NCBI GenBank assembly: GCA_965238265.1
Contig: OZ250185.1
Coordinates: forward strand, 2,170,001 to 2,234,000
Source: JAJDUF01 sp965238265
GTDB lineage: Bacteria > Chloroflexota > UBA11872 > UBA12225 > JAJDUF01
DNA: 64,000 bases
Direction: 5' to 3'
Of the stretch, positions 57,663 to 64,000 are shown in pieces. The translations under genes were made by a program, and so were the position numbers. Under the pieces are notes generated by a model. That model searched no databases and was not told where the DNA came from. It was given only the letters and a program-made list of their open reading frames with translations. Each line of letters starts with the position of its first letter. Position 1 is the stretch's first letter.

Positions 57663-58679
57663 TCACGGCACATTCATCAGCATGGCGGCGGCGAGGCCGC
57701 ATGCGACGCCGACGGCCGCGCGGCCGCGCAGCGGTTCCTTCCAGAACAGCCACCCCGCGCTGGCCGTGAGTATTTGCGTGGCCGCCCCCGTGAGTGGGAA
57801 CGCGATTGTGCCGCTGACCTGCACGAGCGCCCGTAAGAGCAGCTCGATCTGGGCAAGGTTCGTGATGCCGATAGCTATGCCGAGCGCTAGGGCAGACCTG
57901 GCGGCATGCGGCCGTTGACCCTGGTATTGGCCGCGCTGGCTCAGAGGTTTGGTAAAGCGGTGCCGCAGCGGCCAGCTGAGCGCGGAGAGCGCCGTCGCCG
58001 TCGCAAACGTGCCAAAGTTGTAGGCCGGCCGCTGCTCCTCCTGACTTAGCTCCGCGAAGGACTTGGCGGCGAGTAGCCCCATGCCCCCCAGCAACAGCAC
58101 GAGGGCGACGAACGCAACCGTCCCGGCGCGCCTAGCGAGCGGGTTCCGCGGTGCGTTTCCTGGGCGGCGAGGCGCCGCCGGCGCATCGGCCGCGCGCACC
58201 CGGCGAGCACTGCCGAGCAAGGGCAAGGCGACGGCAGCCAGGCCCAGCCCCAGCGTCTGCCAGATACTCGGATATTCCTGCCAGATCACGATGGATGCTA
58301 ACGTTGGGATGGCCACTGACAGGCGGAGTAACGCTACCACCACTGCTACGCCGCTGCGGCTCAACATCACAAAGAGCAGCAGGAACATCGTCTGGTACTG
58401 CAAGCCTTGGACGGCGCCGAGCGCGAGTGCCGGCCAGGTTGGCACTACGGCGGACTGCACCAGCACCATCGTCGCTAACACGAATGCGGTGACGTAGTTG
58501 GTGGCGCCGATCAGCAGGTACTGCCGTTGTCGCTGGCGGGCGAGGCGGACGGCAAGGAGGAACGCCGTATTGCCCAGGATGTGCAGGAGGAGGTAGATCA
58601 CAGTCGGTAGTTTACAGTGGAGCCACCATTGCCCCGGCCGGAGCAATGTCACCTGAGCGGTGGCAGCGCAAGGGATCAA
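57663..58679 (-). CDS. EamA/DMT-like transporter, unknown substrate
   Basis: 338 aa with about ten transmembrane helices in two five-helix halves separated by a basic cytoplasmic linker (ARRVRAADAPAAPRRPGNAPRN). This is the EamA/drug-metabolite transporter plan. The last helices (GTIAFPLTGAATQILTASAGWLFWKEPLRGRAAVGVACGLAAA) carry the EamA-type end LFWxEPL. The GTG at 58601 (VIYLLLHILGN) is an alternative start, since the first 26 residues look non-conserved. Confidence 0.72.
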   Translation of the reverse strand: MIPCAATAQVTLLRPGQWWLHCKLPTVIYLLLHILGNTAFLLAVRLARQRQRQYLLIGATNYVTAFVLATMVLVQSAVVPTWPALALGAVQGLQYQTMFLLLFVMLSRSGVAVVVALLRLSVAIPTLASIVIWQEYPSIWQTLGLGLAAVALPLLGSARRVRAADAPAAPRRPGNAPRNPLARRAGTVAFVALVLLLGGMGLLAAKSFAELSQEEQRPAYNFGTFATATALSALSWPLRHRFTKPLSQRGQYQGQRPHAARSALALGIAIGITNLAQIELLLRALVQVSGTIAFPLTGAATQILTASAGWLFWKEPLRGRAAVGVACGLAAAMLMNVP

Positions 58680-58962
58680 CGCACGCCGAATGTCACGGAA
58701 TTGTCACCGTAGCGTAGCCGCGCCGTCGCATCTCCACCCTAGACTAGGGAGTGCCTCGTCAGCCGGCCTCCCGGCTGACGCCCATCCTCCTTATATCGCC
58801 GGGCGTTTGGTCCCCCAGTCAGCCAGACGCCCGGTCTTCCTCCCTCAAACTCACGCGCAAACTCACGCGACCGCGCAGCGGCCCGTGCCGCGAGCGGAAG
58901 ACGGCGCGTTATAATCGGCTGACTGGCCCGCAGAGGACCGACTACCGAGAGGAGCAAGGCAT
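58680..58962 (+). promoter_or_regulatory. Intergenic hairpin and -10 box before the second Gfo/Idh gene
   Basis: A 10-bp perfect stem CGTCAGCCGG/CCGGCTGACG (58757-58780) has no U-tract. A consensus TATAAT lies at 58911-58916, without a good -35. GAGAGGAGCAAGG is the ribosome-binding site for 58963. Confidence 0.5.
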
Positions 58963-60054
58963 ATGAGCATGGCAGATGACACCGTCCGGGTGGGGATTGT
59001 CGGAGCCGGGGGCATTGTACGGCAGCGCCACTACCCCGGTCTGAGCACGATTACTGGCGTCGAGCTGGTGTCGGTGGCCAACAGCACGCCGGAGAGTACG
59101 CAGCGGGCGGCTGCCGAGTTTGGCATTCCGGCGACCTATGGCAGCTGGCAGGACCTCGTCGCGGCCGACGACACCGACGCCATCGTGATTGGCACGCAGC
59201 CGTATTTGCACCGCGAGATTACGGTCGCCGCGCTCGATGCCGGCAAGCACGTATTCTGCCAAGCACGCATGGCGATGGACTACCAGGATGCGAAAGCCAT
59301 GTACGAGCGTGCCCTGGCCTCCGACCGCACGACCATGCTCTGTCCGCCACCGCACTACATGGATGGAGACACCACCGTCCGTCGGCTGCTGCGCCAAGGC
59401 TACGTTGGCCCGGTCTACACCGTCATCTTGCGCTCCTACAGCGACAACTATCTCGACCCGGACACGCCCATCCACTGGCGCCAGATCGGGCACATCTCCG
59501 GCTTCAGTACGCTGGAGGTCGGGATGCTCGCGGAGGTGCTGCACCGCTGGCTCGGTTACGCCAAGCGGGTCACGGCCCAGACGTTGGCCGCCATCCCGGA
59601 GCGGCCGTCGGCATCCGGTGCCGGTCGCAGCGTCGTGGATCGGCCCGATGCGCTGACGGCGGTGGCAGAGCTAGAGAACGGTGGTGTGGCGACATTCCTC
59701 TTCAGCGGCGTTGCTCGTGGTGGCGCCGATCGCAACAGCATCGAGATCTATGGCGCCGATGGTGCCCTCCGCTACACCTTCGGAGCAGACCACCTCTCCG
59801 GTATGCGCGGCGATGAGACCGACTGGAGCAACATCCCGATTGCCGAATCCGAAGCGCGCGAGTGGACGGCGGAGGCGGACTGGATCGAGGCGATTCGCGC
59901 CGGGCAGTGGGGATCGCCGAGCTTCTGGGACGGTCTGAAGTATATGGAGATGACCGAAGCCGTCTTCCGCGCAGCTGAGACGGGCCGCGCGCAGGTGCTA
60001 CCGTTCGAGGCGCTAGAGCAGCCGGCCCGCGCCCGCGCCGCTATCGGCATGTAG
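58963..60054 (+). CDS. Gfo/Idh/MocA family protein lacking the EKP motif
   Basis: 363 aa. NAD(P)-binding GIVGAGGIVRQRHYPGL is standard. The position of the catalytic EKP reads FCQARMAMD, so the usual lysine is missing (an Arg is nearby). The C-terminal domain contains HWRQIGHISGFSTLEVGMLAEVLHRWLGY. Either it acts on an unusual substrate or it has lost dehydrogenase activity. Unlike the one at 31299, it also has a canonical glycine-rich loop. Monocistronic; downstream is a repeat cluster. Confidence 0.82.
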   Translation: MSMADDTVRVGIVGAGGIVRQRHYPGLSTITGVELVSVANSTPESTQRAAAEFGIPATYGSWQDLVAADDTDAIVIGTQPYLHREITVAALDAGKHVFCQARMAMDYQDAKAMYERALASDRTTMLCPPPHYMDGDTTVRRLLRQGYVGPVYTVILRSYSDNYLDPDTPIHWRQIGHISGFSTLEVGMLAEVLHRWLGYAKRVTAQTLAAIPERPSASGAGRSVVDRPDALTAVAELENGGVATFLFSGVARGGADRNSIEIYGADGALRYTFGADHLSGMRGDETDWSNIPIAESEAREWTAEADWIEAIRAGQWGSPSFWDGLKYMEMTEAVFRAAETGRAQVLPFEALEQPARARAAIGM

Positions 60055-60276
60055 CTCGGTCGCCGGGCAACGCGGGCCGGGCAGGGGGCGCACCCGCCCG
60101 GCCCCCGCTCGGGAGGCTTTTGGGGGACACAGAGCACACAGAGGTAGGGGGGATCTATTTCGCCCTTGTCAGCATCAGGATGGCCTCTGGACAAGTGGAT
60201 AGACGGGATGGTGGGCCGGTTATCCTACCCATCCTTCAATCCTGTACATCCTGATGCTGACCGGAAGGAGCCGGAG
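60055..60276. repeat. Dispersed repeats between the Gfo/Idh and Uma2 genes
   Basis: 60110-60143 (GGGAGGCTTTTGGGGGACACAGAG) matches the type at 18777. 60178-60255 (GGATAGACGGGATGG ... ATCCTGTACATCCTG) matches the type at 6920. No gene is seen. AAGGAG at 60265 serves the Uma2 gene. Confidence 0.7.
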
Positions 60277-60849
60277 ATGGCGACGACGATAACCCAGCCG
60301 CGGACGGCCAAGCTGCTGGCGGCTGCTGATCTGCTGCGGCTATACGGCGAGGGGGTACGCGGTGAGCTGATACGGGGGGTGTTGCACGAGACCATGATAA
60401 TGGGACAGGAGCACGGCAAGATCATAATGAAGCTAGGCTTTTTGTTGAATGCCTTCATCCTACCGCGGAAACTGGGGGTCTTGACAGGATCGGATGCCGG
60501 CGTCTTGCTGGAGCGGGACCCGGATACCGTGCGCGCGCCGGACATTGCCTACTTCGCGGCAGCGAAAATGCCGCTGGACATGCGGATCCCGGGCTATGCC
60601 GAGGTGGCTCCTGACCTAGCAGTGGAGGTCGCATCTCCTAGCGATAGCCGGCGCGCGGTTCACGATAAGGCGCGGATGTGGCTCCGATACGGCGTGGCCC
60701 TGGTGTGGGTCGTGCAGCCGGATACACGCACCGTAGACGTGTACGAGCCGGGCCGCCCGGTCGTGAAGCTCGCTGATCATGACACGCTCGTCGGCCGCGA
60801 AGTGCTGCCCAGCTTCACCTGTGCGATCAGCGACATCTTCGACACGTAG
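60277..60849 (+). CDS. Uma2 family (DUF820) putative endonuclease
   Basis: 190 aa from the ATG at 60277 with AAGGAG 8 nt upstream. The family motifs GELIRGVLHETMIMGQEHG, GVLLERDPDTVRAPDIAYF, PDLAVEVASPSD and WLRYGVALVWVVQPDTRTVDVY are those of Uma2 PD-(D/E)xK-fold proteins, abundant in Chloroflexota and Cyanobacteria. Their role is unknown, perhaps in transposition or defence. The acidic residues of DIAY and EVASPSD plus the following lysine fit an intact active site. Confidence 0.88.
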   Translation: MATTITQPRTAKLLAAADLLRLYGEGVRGELIRGVLHETMIMGQEHGKIIMKLGFLLNAFILPRKLGVLTGSDAGVLLERDPDTVRAPDIAYFAAAKMPLDMRIPGYAEVAPDLAVEVASPSDSRRAVHDKARMWLRYGVALVWVVQPDTRTVDVYEPGRPVVKLADHDTLVGREVLPSFTCAISDIFDT

Positions 60850-61003
60850 CGCACACGCCTCCGATGGGCGCCAGTTGCTCCCTAGCCCTCACCCCGGCCC
60901 TGTCCCAGGGAGAGAGGGAGCAGCCCTAGAGCAGTCCGGGTAGTGCGGTACGGTCAAACTCATGTCCCAGTCGAAGAACCTACCCTCCGGAAAGTGAGAT
61001 TGT

Positions 61004-61306
61004 ATGGCAGCAACCGCGCAGAAGTTTCAGACCGTCCACCCGGAAGCGGGAAAGCAGGGCACTAGAATAGATGCCGCCAAGTACGAGGCGATGAAGGCCG
61101 CCTTGCTGGCAGTCGTGCCGGCGGCTGAAGCGGGCATCCCCTTCCAGGACCTCGCGGACGCAGTGCGGCCACACCTCCCAGCCGAGCTGTTTGCCAACGC
61201 CTCCGTAAGCTGGTACGTCACCACTATCAAGCTCGACCTCGAGGCGCGCGGTCTGATCGAGCGCGTACCCGGCGCGCGGCCGCAGCGCCTGCGCCGAGTC
61301 CCGTAA
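61004..61306 (+). CDS. Small winged-helix-like protein (DUF6958-like)
   Basis: 100 aa. The pattern KYEAMKAALLAVVPAAEAGIPFQDLADAVRPHLPAELF, then SVSWYVTTIKLDLEARGLIERVPG, matches a group of small proteins with a winged-helix-like fold. They are probably DNA binding, with no proven function. It is convergent with the D-aminoacylase gene (10-bp gap). No clear promoter or strong ribosome-binding site was seen; a GGAAAGTGAG lies about 12 nt upstream. Confidence 0.6.
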   Translation: MAATAQKFQTVHPEAGKQGTRIDAAKYEAMKAALLAVVPAAEAGIPFQDLADAVRPHLPAELFANASVSWYVTTIKLDLEARGLIERVPGARPQRLRRVP

Positions 61307-61316
61307 CTCCCACAAG

Positions 61317-62918
61317 CTAATGTGCCGGGCGCAGCACCTGCCCGCCACGTGCCCCGGTCTGCTCGCCCTGCTCGACCGTCAGCGCGCCGTTGACGAACAC
61401 GTAGGGGATACCGGAGGGATACTGCGCGGGCCGGTCGAGGGTCCCGTTGTCCTGGATCGCGGCCGGGTCGAAGACCACGATGTCGGCGGCCAGTCCCGGA
61501 CGCAGCAGGCCGCGGTCGGTGAAGCCGAACTTAGTAGCGGGGACGGCGGTCATCTTGTGGACTGCGGATTCCAAGGGCATCCAGCCCCGCTCCCGGACAT
61601 AGTCGCCCAGAATGCGCGCCGTCCAGCCGAAGTTGGCGGGATGATTGACGAGCGGCGCCAGCGGCCCCGTGGCGCTGGCCGTCCACGAGTCGGCCTCGAA
61701 GGCATAGAGTGGATGGGTCATCATCTCCTGCAAATGCGGATCGCTGTTTTCCTCCCCGACGATGATGGCATCGCTAATGGCCGCGCCCTCGCCATGCAGG
61801 ATGTCCAGGTAGGAGTCCATGGGGTCTTGGTGGAGGAGATCGCCGATCTCGACGAACGACTTGCCAAAGAGATGCGTGCTATGGGCGGTGCGCGCCAGCC
61901 AGAGCTTGTCCCACATGCGTTCGGCGATCAGCAGCCAGTAGCGGCTGCAATCGTTCTTCACGCGCTCGCGGACGGCCGGGACGGCGAGCCGCTCGGCAGC
62001 GACGGCCGGCCCCTCGTCGAACAGCCAGGGCGGCAGGACCGCCGCCATCACCCCGATGCCGGTCGCGTAGCTGGTCGTGTCGCACGACACATCGAGACCG
62101 CGCCGCCGCGCGGCGTCAATCTGGTCCATCACGCGCCCCCACGCGCCCGGCGGCGAACCGCGCCGCGCGAAGTTATGGGACAGTTGCAGCCGGGCGCCGG
62201 CTTGCTCGCAGATGCCGATGATCTCGGCGACGGACTGCTCGAACTCCTCGTTGCGCGTGCGCTGATGGCAGGCATGGACCCGCCCCGTGCGCGCCACCAC
62301 GCGGCTCAACGCCGTCAACTCCTCGACCGAGGCCGCACGCCCCGGCACGTACTCCAGGCCGGTGGAAAGGCCGAGCGCGCCCTCGTCGAGCGCCTGCGCG
62401 ACCAGTAGCTCCATGTGGCCGATGGCGTCGGGGGTAGCTGGCTGCTCGTCGTAGCCCATCACGGCGCTGCGGACGGCGCCGTGCCCGACGAGCACGGAGA
62501 CGTTGCCGCCCAGGCCGCCGGCCGCCAGTGTGTCCAGATACTCGCCGAACGTGCTCCAAGTGACCGTTGTGCCCGGTGAGGAGCGGGCCAGGTCGGTGCT
62601 GATGCTCTCGCGGTTGTGGGGAGTGAGCGGCGCGTGGCTGAAGCCGCAGTTGCCCAGGATTTCGGTGGTCACGCCCAGCCGGACGGTGCTGTCGCAGGCG
62701 CGGTTGGCGAGGATGCTCCAGTCGCTATGCGTGTGGCAGTCAATGAGGCCGGGGGCGATGACCTGCCCCGGCACGTCAATGATGCGCCGGGCGGTAGCGC
62801 CGGGCAGGTTGCCCACGGCGACGATACGGTCATCCTGGATAGCAACGTCACCGGGCACCCAGGGCGCACCGCTGCCATCCACCACCCGGCCACCGCGCAA
62901 CAGCACGTCGAGCATCAT
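61317..62918 (-). CDS. N-acyl-D-amino-acid deacylase family amidohydrolase
   Basis: 533 aa, D-aminoacylase branch of the amidohydrolase superfamily. Metal-binding HxH in LIDCHTHSDWS after VIAPG, then VTTEILGNCGFS, GLSTGLEYVPG, HQRTRNEEF, QLSHNF and the conserved Asp region MTHPLYAFEADSW. It ends PYVFVNGALTVEQG...GRVLRP-like GGQVLRPAH. It hydrolyses N-acyl-D-amino acids or related D-peptide derivatives. The start is either of two adjacent ATGs (62918, 62915). Monocistronic, convergent with the gene at 61004. Confidence 0.92.
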   Translation of the reverse strand: MMLDVLLRGGRVVDGSGAPWVPGDVAIQDDRIVAVGNLPGATARRIIDVPGQVIAPGLIDCHTHSDWSILANRACDSTVRLGVTTEILGNCGFSHAPLTPHNRESISTDLARSSPGTTVTWSTFGEYLDTLAAGGLGGNVSVLVGHGAVRSAVMGYDEQPATPDAIGHMELLVAQALDEGALGLSTGLEYVPGRAASVEELTALSRVVARTGRVHACHQRTRNEEFEQSVAEIIGICEQAGARLQLSHNFARRGSPPGAWGRVMDQIDAARRRGLDVSCDTTSYATGIGVMAAVLPPWLFDEGPAVAAERLAVPAVRERVKNDCSRYWLLIAERMWDKLWLARTAHSTHLFGKSFVEIGDLLHQDPMDSYLDILHGEGAAISDAIIVGEENSDPHLQEMMTHPLYAFEADSWTASATGPLAPLVNHPANFGWTARILGDYVRERGWMPLESAVHKMTAVPATKFGFTDRGLLRPGLAADIVVFDPAAIQDNGTLDRPAQYPSGIPYVFVNGALTVEQGEQTGARGGQVLRPAH

Positions 62919-62997
62919 GCGTTCTCCCTTGTGATCTTATGGTCCGGGAGGCGCCGGTAGGCAGCCCCAAAGCTCGGCTGCGTGTAGGAACGCACGC

Positions 62998-63093
62998 CTA
63001 CAATGCTTCCGGGTCCAGCGGCTGCGTCCGTCCCACGCGGTGCGCCGCCAAGGCCTCGTCGGCCAACTGCTCCAACTCCACTTTAGCCATCAT
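62998..63093 (-). CDS. 31-aa small ORF downstream of the second tcmP, unknown
   Basis: MMAKVELEQLADEALAAHRV then GRTQPLDPEAL. A strong GGGAGG lies 5-8 nt before the double ATG, 12 nt after the tcmP stop, so coupling is likely. The phrase ALAAHRVGRTQPLDP resembles the C-terminal tail of some small antitoxins, so this may be a remnant of a toxin-antitoxin gene. Confidence 0.35.
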   Translation of the reverse strand: MMAKVELEQLADEALAAHRVGRTQPLDPEAL

Positions 63094-63104
63094 GCAACCT
63101 CCCG

Positions 63105-63950
63105 CTACCAGTGCTTCAGGATGTAGTCAGCAATTTCCACCGCAAGTCCTGCCCCTTTGGGGTTGCTCGCTGCGAAGTACAGATCGAACAGAGGAGAGTC
63201 ATTGGAATTCTTCAGCATCCGCCTCGTAGGTGCGACTTTTTCAAACACGGACTCAAGACGTCTCCTATAGGCATCGGCGATTCCTGCGCTGCCGCCATGT
63301 CGTTCTTGGCCCGGCTCGTCACCAAAGAGCGGTAGTTGAGGGGATGGGCCATATAGCGATTGCCAATGCTCCCGGCTCCCGAAGACGCGATCAAGATGCT
63401 TGGCGAGGGCCGGTGGCGGTTCGCTCTTGTTTGGCATCATGCGGGTAATCGCCATCAGAGGGAATAGAATCCAACAATCAATCTTCTTGGTCCGTGCGAT
63501 TGCCGCTACCGTCTCCCAGGCAACCTCGGTGGCGAATGGATCGAGGAATACTACGGCCCGATCAAAGTCCCGCAGCTTGCCACAGAATCTGGGTAGTTCA
63601 GTGTTAGCATCGCCATTGACGACTTCGATGTTGCGATTAGGAAACTCACTGCGTAGCTCTCGGAGCGATACGCTGCGTTGGTGATCCTGCTCGATTAATA
63701 GGAACCGGTCAAAGGCTTTGTCTTGTATCTCCAGGGCAATTTGCGGTGATCCCCGGCGCAGAGACCTAAACTCCCCATAATCTTTGTCGTACTCTTGCCC
63801 TGGGCGCCAAGAACCCTCGCCGGCAAAGGCATCCACGTATATCAGGTTGAACGGCTGTTCCTTCAGGGCGGTCGTGTAGGCGTCCAGATACCTCCTGAGA
63901 ATCTTAAGCTTGTCCTTGGTCCAACTGCCCCCAAATCGCGTGCTGCTCAT
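63105..63950 (-). CDS. tcmP: Second three-Cys-motif partner protein TcmP
   Basis: 281 aa from the ATG at 63950, which has AGGGGG 5 nt upstream. The frame is open to 63998. Family marks: FGGSWTKDKLKILRRYLDAYTTAL, LIYVDAFAGEGSW, FLLIEQDHQRS, VVNGDAN and AVVFLDPFATEVAWETV. It differs from the copy at 26545 (shorter, DPFATEV in place of DPFGFAG), so it is not a recent duplicate. Its DUF5131 partner would lie beyond the right edge, if present. A TTGACA lies at the extreme right edge (63998-63993). Confidence 0.85.
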   Translation of the reverse strand: MSSTRFGGSWTKDKLKILRRYLDAYTTALKEQPFNLIYVDAFAGEGSWRPGQEYDKDYGEFRSLRRGSPQIALEIQDKAFDRFLLIEQDHQRSVSLRELRSEFPNRNIEVVNGDANTELPRFCGKLRDFDRAVVFLDPFATEVAWETVAAIARTKKIDCWILFPLMAITRMMPNKSEPPPALAKHLDRVFGSREHWQSLYGPSPQLPLFGDEPGQERHGGSAGIADAYRRRLESVFEKVAPTRRMLKNSNDSPLFDLYFAASNPKGAGLAVEIADYILKHW

Positions 63951-64000
63951 AGGCCCCCTACGTTGCGGTCGGCAACTGGTGCCACGGCCGATTGTCAATG

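Noticed and set aside
58757..58780. Strong hairpin as a rho-independent terminator
   Set aside because: No run of T follows on either strand, and it lies between divergent genes where no terminator is needed.

Overview
The window is a high-G+C bacterial chromosome segment. The gene set points to Chloroflexota (Thermomicrobia- or Dehalococcoidia-like): a UPF0182 membrane protein, a RemA/DUF370 protein, Rex, an L,D-transpeptidase with FPETG-type repeats, a UPF0173 hydrolase, a C4 zinc-ribbon coiled-coil protein beside the division cluster, and very many dispersed palindromic repeats. The phylum is inferred from gene content read by eye, not from a search. Several strong promoters put the -10 box about 6 bp upstream of a start codon, so some genes are probably leaderless.

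Layout. 0-36 kb is mostly core: ftsI (cut by the left edge), an ftsL-like gene and rsmH; a zinc-ribbon protein; der; a TraR/DksA zinc finger; an Rv2578c-type radical SAM protein; a lytic transglycosylase; an alpha/beta hydrolase; gltX; rex; a UPF0173 hydrolase; tRNA-Pro(CGG); a UPF0182 protein; a YvlB-like DUF4097 protein; a cytidylate-kinase-like protein; recA; a TatB-like fusion; a TIM-barrel isomerase; a DUF5131/TcmP pair; a CPBP protease; a Wzz-like protein; an L,D-transpeptidase; a Gfo/Idh/MocA oxidoreductase; remA; and a penicillin acylase. 36-39.4 kb holds a GPP34 protein and a decayed secreted lipoprotein. About 39.48-49.71 kb is an inserted defence island: an XRE regulator, hsdM, a small membrane protein, hsdS with duplicated target domains, a BrnT/BrnA pair, a DUF433/DUF5615 pair, hsdR and a degraded serine recombinase. 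It lies between an 18-bp imperfect direct repeat that contains the 3' end of tRNA-Ala(CGC). 50-64 kb has a 1139-aa nuclease-exonuclease-helicase protein, an uncharacterised helical protein, YchF, a YtxH operon, an EamA-like transporter, a second Gfo/Idh protein, a Uma2 nuclease, a D-aminoacylase and a second TcmP.

Main discovery candidate. A family of about 57-nt palindromic elements sits inside protein-coding genes in a frame that stays open. Copies lie in der, gltX and a penicillin acylase (one good and three degenerate copies), across the ftsL-ftsI junction, in the 5' ends of a Wzz-like gene (one copy nested in another) and of an L,D-transpeptidase gene, and between rex and its neighbour. 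They encode a recurring peptide of the type DAPxLHNxMxxGGAxLASS. Stem bases differ between copies but stay paired. In Der and GluRS the extra residues fall where ordinary family members have none. This resembles the coding palindromic elements of Rickettsia but in an unrelated lineage.

Second candidate. The promoters of recA, of the Rv2578c-type radical SAM gene and of the DUF5131 gene all carry a GAAC-N4-GTTC-like palindrome in the 17-bp spacer directly before the -10 box. That suggests one LexA-type DNA-damage regulon that includes two radical-SAM-like genes of unknown function.
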